A stretch of DNA of 64,000 bases from Dillenia suffruticosa (Eukaryota; Streptophyta; Magnoliopsida; Dilleniales; Dilleniaceae). Below are positions 59,080 through 64,000 of the stretch, one piece after another (position 1 is the first letter of the stretch; every line of letters starts with the position of its first letter). The notes below the pieces were generated by a model. That model was not told the origin of the DNA, ran no database searches, and worked only from the letters and a program-made list of their open reading frames with translations. The stretch is taken from the NCBI GenBank assembly GCA_033439265.1, contig JAVTVX010000016.1, positions 15,484,701 through 15,548,700 of the forward strand. The letters run 5' to 3'. Both the position numbers and the translations under genes were made by a program.

Positions 59080-59959
59080 CCAAAATTCTAACATCATAGA
59101 TGAGCAACTAGAGAGAAGACGTGAACAAGAATTTCAAAGTTGGTTGAGGCATTTTGTGTGTTGACCATTCCCTTTGCATAGGCAGAGTCCTTTTTAAGTA
59201 TATGAGTATGATGGTACGTAAGATATCTAACCATGTTCTATTGCTTTGTTTTATTAATAGTTAACAAATGACAAGAATTGTGTACATAAAAATGTTAGGG
59301 ATTTAGCACAAAGACCATCACGCGCAGTAAAATGTTACGAGGGATATTTTGTTAACGGATTTAAGTTTCACACACAGGAGTACGGACAGGATAAATCAAC
59401 AATGAATAGCGGTGTATGTGTCAAAGGGAGTTGTTACAATAATTTTGAATGTGACTTCTATGGTACGTTGGTTGATATAATAGAGTTGGAGTATTTTGGA
59501 GTTAGTAATAGGTTGGTGTTATTTAAGTGCATTTGGTTTGATACAGAAAAAGGAGTCAGGGTGCAACCGCATCACGATCTTGTTGAAGTTAATCATAAAT
59601 CAAGACTGCAATTAAATGAGCCTTTTGTGTTGACAACACAAGCACAACAAGTTTACTACGTCTCATACCCTTCTAGGAAGAGAGAGAGAAGTGACTGGTG
59701 GGTTGTATATAAAATTAAAGCTCGAGGGTCAACTACTGATGGTGTTACACTTTCAATTGTAGCTGAAACCTTTTATCAAGAAGATAAACCATCAATTCCT
59801 ATAGTTGTTGACTATACAAGTGAGGTTCATGATTTTGGATTTGTAATTGGTGGTGAAATGGAAGAGGTTCCCCGTTCTGAAGTACATATCGAAGAAGACA
59901 TAAACTTCAAGGAAAATGAAGAAAATGATCTTGATGCTGCTAACAATGACATTGACTGA
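59080..59959 (+). pseudogene. TNPD C-terminal region: DUF4216-like
   Basis: After an acceptor near 59078 a degenerate piece (YQNSNIIDEQLERRREQEFQ) leads into 59402-59959, an open frame of 185 codons. It reads DFYGTLVDIIELEYFG, LFKCIWFDTEKGVRV and QVYYVSYPSRK, then an acidic tail to TGA at 59957-59959. This matches the DUF4216 region at the C-terminus of plant CACTA transposases. The last part is intact; stops lie between 59150 and 59400. Confidence 0.85.
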
Positions 59960-60283
59960 TTAGATATTTGCTGAAACTTATGTATTTGTACATATTTATC
60001 AATGCGAAGTACACTAATGTTTATGTGCGTTTTGATTTTATGGTTTATTTAATTATTGTTGCTTTTATGGTGTATTTATTGATTAATGATATTTGTATTT
60101 GTTTGTGCCTGTTTCATTATTTTGTTTGTATCATTGACAAGTGTCTACATTTTAAATTACAAAAAATTTATGAGAGCATCAGGTTAAACTTAGTTGAAAT
60201 TTTCAAATGTTTTTGTATAACCATTTTCTGTCTATATTTTCTTGTTTAATTTGTCTTAACAATTCTATTTCAGATAAACATAA

Positions 60284-63200
60284 ATGGTACAAGGCAGGGG
60301 ATCCCGCTCTAGGGGGAGCTCTAGGAGAGGTAGCAATAGCAGTCGCGGGTCCTTGCATGTAAGTCAATTCCCGCATACCATTGTCCCTCACAGAGTGGCC
60401 GATGTTGATGAGGAGGGTAATGGCGGATCATCATCTGCCATAGGTAGAGGCCCAAACCAGGGGACTGAGGTGCCACTCGATCCAGAGGCTAGAACATTTT
60501 TTGAAGCGGCTGATCATACATAAAACAGCCATTACTTTAACTTTTCAATACACTTGTTTATGCTATTTTATGCGTCAAATTGCCCATAAAGCAATAAATT
60601 TTTTTCCCAATTGTTTTCTCGATCCTAAAGTTGTTCGTTCTATTACTGAGGACATTAAGGGACATCTTTCTGGGGCCTAGCCTACTTGGCGCATGGTGCC
60701 AAAGGAGACTAAAGATGGGCTTTCGGAGAAATTTGAGGTTAGAAAATAATTCTGTTCATATATCTGCAAAATTTATTTATCTTTATTTTAATGCCTCAGA
60801 ACACAATACCTAGCATATGATATAACATAGTTAAGGTATAACATAGATCTTAAAGAAGATCACAGAATAAAGTCTTACAGTTCGAAAAAAATCAATATTA
60901 AAATTTTCAATATCCTTATGTTTAAAACATAACATATTTAGCATGCTCTCTTGCATGTGCAGCACAGGACGAATTTTCAATATCCTTATTTACACACGAG
61001 CTTATCATATATAAGATAACAACTGCACAAAGCTATAGGAAAGCAAATTGTATAGTTACCATTCTGATTTCTCATTTTTTTTCCTTATTTTGACCAAAGG
61101 TAATTGAATCGAGCAATAGGGCAGTACTCACCCATTCATTTCAATATGAAACAGATTAGCCTTTCCAATATGCCACTTAAACTCCCTATCCACATTCACT
61201 GCTAGCTATTTCTTCACAGCATAAGACTATGACAGGCAACAAAGGAAGCAGTCCCTACAGAATTTAACAGCTTAAAAAATGAAATGAAAATTGTGAATGA
61301 ATTAAACAAACTCCAAAGATCAAACAGCACAATCCCTTAAAAGAAACTCCAAAGAAACCACCACCATTCCGACCAACCAATGCTCACCTAGACACATTTA
61401 ATTTTCCCCATTTCTTTCGCCAGCTATGTCAATAAATTCCTCCAACACACATAGCTGATGCCATAGAAAGGTCAACTAACATAGTTTATCATATGCTTCT
61501 CCTTCAATTGTAAAATATTGCTTTCATACAACGCCATATTTTATCATATGCTTCTCTCTTCAAGGGCCTTGATGTTTAAATGCCTATAATTATAAGGGTA
61601 TCACCATTTCAAAAAAAAAAATATAAAGAAAGACACGCTTGATGTTAACATTTAAAAATTCAACATTTCTAAAGTAATACATATAATTCTCTTAATTATT
61701 AAAAAAAAAAAGAAACAAATTTTTTTGTTAGTTTTTCTCTCTTCTTATTTGGGATAAAACAAACTGCCAAGACTAACTTGAGAGACTTGAAATTTGATTT
61801 AAAAAAGAAAAAAAAGGAGGTGAGCCCTTCAACTACAACAAGGGTTCACCTCATGTAGAAAACCTCCAATTCAAGGAATGACAATCACCATAACATATGC
61901 TAAAAGCTTTTCGTGCTCAAGTTAACAAAAATCAACTTAGCGAAAAAAAGAAACAACTAGTCTTTCCATTCTACAGAAAAGAAATAAAACAATAAACGAA
62001 AAAGGAAAACACACACACAAACAAAAAAAAAAAAATTCAAGAATAAATGTCCATATCTAATTGGCGTCAGCTTCTAGAGACAAAGTCCAGTATCCCAAAT
62101 GCTCCCATGCATTGGGGACATGTCAGGATTTGGAAACCTTGCTTGTCACAAACATGAACTTGACGATCAGCTCTAAGCGCAAAAGGAACTTATTTTTTTA
62201 AAAAATAAAAAATTATTAATAAAATTGAAGAATGTGTTCAGGATTGAAACATTTTCTGTTTCTTTTATGTACTTACTAACATAAACATTTTCTGTTTCTT
62301 TTATGTTCCTACAAATTGAATAACCTGTTTGCCTGTCCTTACTAACATTTGTCATCAGTCTATACCACTTGGATCCTCTACATGTTATATGTACTTAGCT
62401 ATCTTTTGTGCAAATGTCCACTGGCTGGTATGGAACACCATTTTCTCTTTCTCCATAAACTTCCATGTACTTTTTTTAGAAGATTTCAGACTTCATGTTT
62501 GAAATATGGCATGCCATGTATGTGATTGGTCTAACCCATATGCTACTGTTTACGAATGAGTGATTTGGACCTGTCAACAAATTAGAACTTGATGCAAGCT
62601 TCTAACAGCAGCTGCATCTTCTCTATTCCAATGGCTGTCGTAATTTGGTTCCATGCATAGGCAGAGACATCTGTAATATTCCTCTATGTTATATAATCTC
62701 CAACAATTGACATTGAATATGATGAAAACAACTTAAAATGCTATCACTACTTACTGTCCTTTGCAGTACTAAGTTTCTAGCAGTAAGTTTTCAGTCCCTC
62801 ATACTTCTGCCATCATGTATGCTCTTCTGCACACAAGCAACCTACGTTCCCCATGATAATGATTGGTTTCTCAGTTTAGTATGGTAGTCAATTTGTCAAT
62901 TTTATCTCCTTTAATTTGCCATTCACTTACAGAACTTCAAAGTCTTTGTTGCTGATCAGTTGGTTAGTTCATGCTTCATTGCTGGGAACCTGCACATAAC
63001 CATGTGTGCAGCTGGGAATGCATTCATTACTTGTTTATTTGTAGCGCATGTTCAATTTCACTGCACATAACCTGCACCTAACATAACTCCATTAAGAATT
63101 TATTGACTATAGTTGTAGGTGGTATGTTAGGTAAATAAAGTGGCAGATCATAGGGATTGAAGACTATTAACCATAAGGCCTGTCCTTAGCCGTAGGAGCC

Positions 63201-64000
63201 ACACAAGTACACACATGATCAGAAGTTGCAAATACCATTCAGGCATCTCATTTCATAAGCATAGTCATAATGTTAAGCATGCCAATTCACTTGCTTACTC
63301 CCAAATGATTTATTATGTGTAGCAAAAATTCACATGGCGAGACGAAAATTCGCCTTCGATATATCATGCGTGGAAAGCTTCATCACAAGGAGATATGCCG
63401 ATATGCTTGCAGTAGCAAGGAAGCAAGCAATGCAAGTTGTTGGAACAACTAATATAATCAACACCAAAGGTCATCCCTTTGCGACTCATGCTGCAAAGCA
63501 AAACCGAAATACGGAGAAAGAAGGGGAAATTACAAAGCACTCAGCCGGTTCAATCCCCTTTGCGACTCATATGAAGAGAATGGTTTGTATTTATTCTTTA
63601 TTTATAAATTGTCTTCATAATTTGTATATTGATGAAATTACTAATGATTTAAAATAATTTCAGTATGAGGAAAGCCACCACTCCGTTTCGTATCTGAAAC
63701 TCTTTAATCGCACTCACAGGCGTGATAAAGGCAAAGGTGAATATGTTGACAAGAAATCTGAATCAATTACAGTAAGATCAATTCTTCTTCTGTTCTTTAT
63801 CTAAAAATTTTGAAACTTTAGGATTGTCAAAACTTTAATTATATATCCTTGTATTTTCACAAATGTAGAGCAAGTACAAACAATTGCTTGAGGAAAAATA
63901 TGGATCAGATAGCACGTCTCAGCCCGAGTTTGATGCCAGATCATGGTGTGAGGTGATTGGGGGTTCAATAAAGGGACGTTTATATGGTTTTGGAGAAAGA
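60284..64000 (+). pseudogene. CACTA TNPA-like gene (Ptta/En/Spm, transposase_24), partial
   Basis: Second gene of CACTA-4. 60284-60523 encodes a basic Arg/Ser/Gly-rich start (MVQGRGSRSRGSSRRGS). After a stop, about 60625-60738 gives VVRSITEDIKGHLSG then WRMVPKETKDGLSEKFE, ending at a GT donor. A large intron follows. Exons at about 63325-63582, 63664-63771 and 63869 to the edge are joined by GT-AG introns in phase 0. They encode QAMQVVG, KQNRNTEKEGE, LKLFNRTHRRDKGKGEYVDKKSE, SKYKQLLEEKYG and GGSIKGRLYGFGER. These motifs fit the transposase_24 family that binds subterminal repeats. A stop near 60520, another at 60678-60680 (TAG after HLSGA) and a probable shift near 63370 are damage; the last exons are open. 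The gene continues past 64000. Confidence 0.8.
60740..63320 (+). other. Large intron of the TNPA-like gene
   Basis: AT-rich, without a convincing open frame. It contains a small direct repeat (CATTTTCTGTTTCTTTTATG at 62249-62268 and 62286-62305). No nested element with clear ends was seen, though the size would allow one. Confidence 0.5.

Larger units (their letters stand above)
53117..64000 (+). mobile_element. CACTA (En/Spm) transposon with both transposase genes, cut by the window edge
   Basis: Left terminus CACCACAAGAAAAAGGG at 53117, one base from the standard CACTACAAGAAAAA. It is followed by subterminal motifs (CGGTAATC, GATCCGTCGG) to about 53460. A CT-rich leader and probable 5' introns (53470-56300) come next, then a TNPD/TNP2 gene (56308-59959) and a TNPA-like gene (60284 onward). 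This is the canonical En/Spm layout. TNPD is broken many times, so the copy is probably not autonomous, although its TNPA exons near the right edge look clean. The right terminus and TSD lie outside the window. Confidence 0.9.

Overview
This window looks like a plant nuclear chromosome, from a flowering plant. The evidence is one intact LRR receptor-kinase gene with a single GT-AG intron inside its kinase domain. Around it lies AT-rich intergenic DNA built almost entirely from transposable elements of typical plant families: Ty3/gypsy, TRIM-like, CACTA (En/Spm), hAT, a Tourist-like MITE and a tRNA-derived SINE. I see no bacterial-type operons, no CRISPR array and no rRNA or canonical tRNA gene. 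The species cannot be read from the sequence.

Layout. 1-10530: a decayed minus-strand Ty3/gypsy chromovirus (chromodomain edge, integrase, RNase H, RT, protease, gag, PBS, LTR). Its pol is split by a 3.86-kb non-autonomous CACTA element (2919-6778, TSD TAT). 10824-14820: a tandem TRIM-like element (LTR-internal-LTR-internal-LTR) whose second internal region carries another non-autonomous CACTA (11827-14160, TSD GAT). 14821-19270: intergenic DNA with half of a dispersed duplication. 19275-22609: the receptor kinase, the only gene that looks functional. 24403-24612: a SINE with a perfect 12-bp TSD. 24698-34277: a three-level nest, in which a probable solo LTR is split by a hAT element (25306-33123, TSD ATCTCCAC), itself split by a second hAT element (26008-30730, TSD TCATACTG) with a twice-frameshifted BED/hAT transposase gene. 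34278-38818: an orphan exon-like reading frame and another probable LTR. 38822-46132: a 7.3-kb non-autonomous CACTA element (TSD GTA) holding a strongly GC-rich 145-bp tandem array. 46136-48870: remnants of another CACTA end and of a gypsy gag plus LTR end. 49216-49421: a second SINE copy. 50120-50345: a berberine-bridge-enzyme-like gene fragment. 51790-53116: the partner of the dispersed duplication, with a 463-bp MITE. 53117 to the right edge: a CACTA element with both transposase genes, TNPD/TNP2 (broken) and TNPA-like, running off the window.

How it works together. The autonomous-type CACTA element at the right encodes, or once encoded, the two proteins that mobilise CACTA elements, and the three non-autonomous CACTA elements are the sort of DNA such proteins act on. 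Their long runs of short GCGACGAA/TTCGTCGC-like repeats sit where TNPA-type proteins are known to bind; whether this particular family could mobilise them is not shown. The most unusual structure is a recurring cassette inside the non-autonomous CACTA elements: a tRNA-like stretch with a pol III B-box motif (GGTTCGAA) followed directly by a GC-rich block. It occurs four times in three elements and in both orientations, and in one element the GC block has grown into a 145-bp dimeric tandem repeat.
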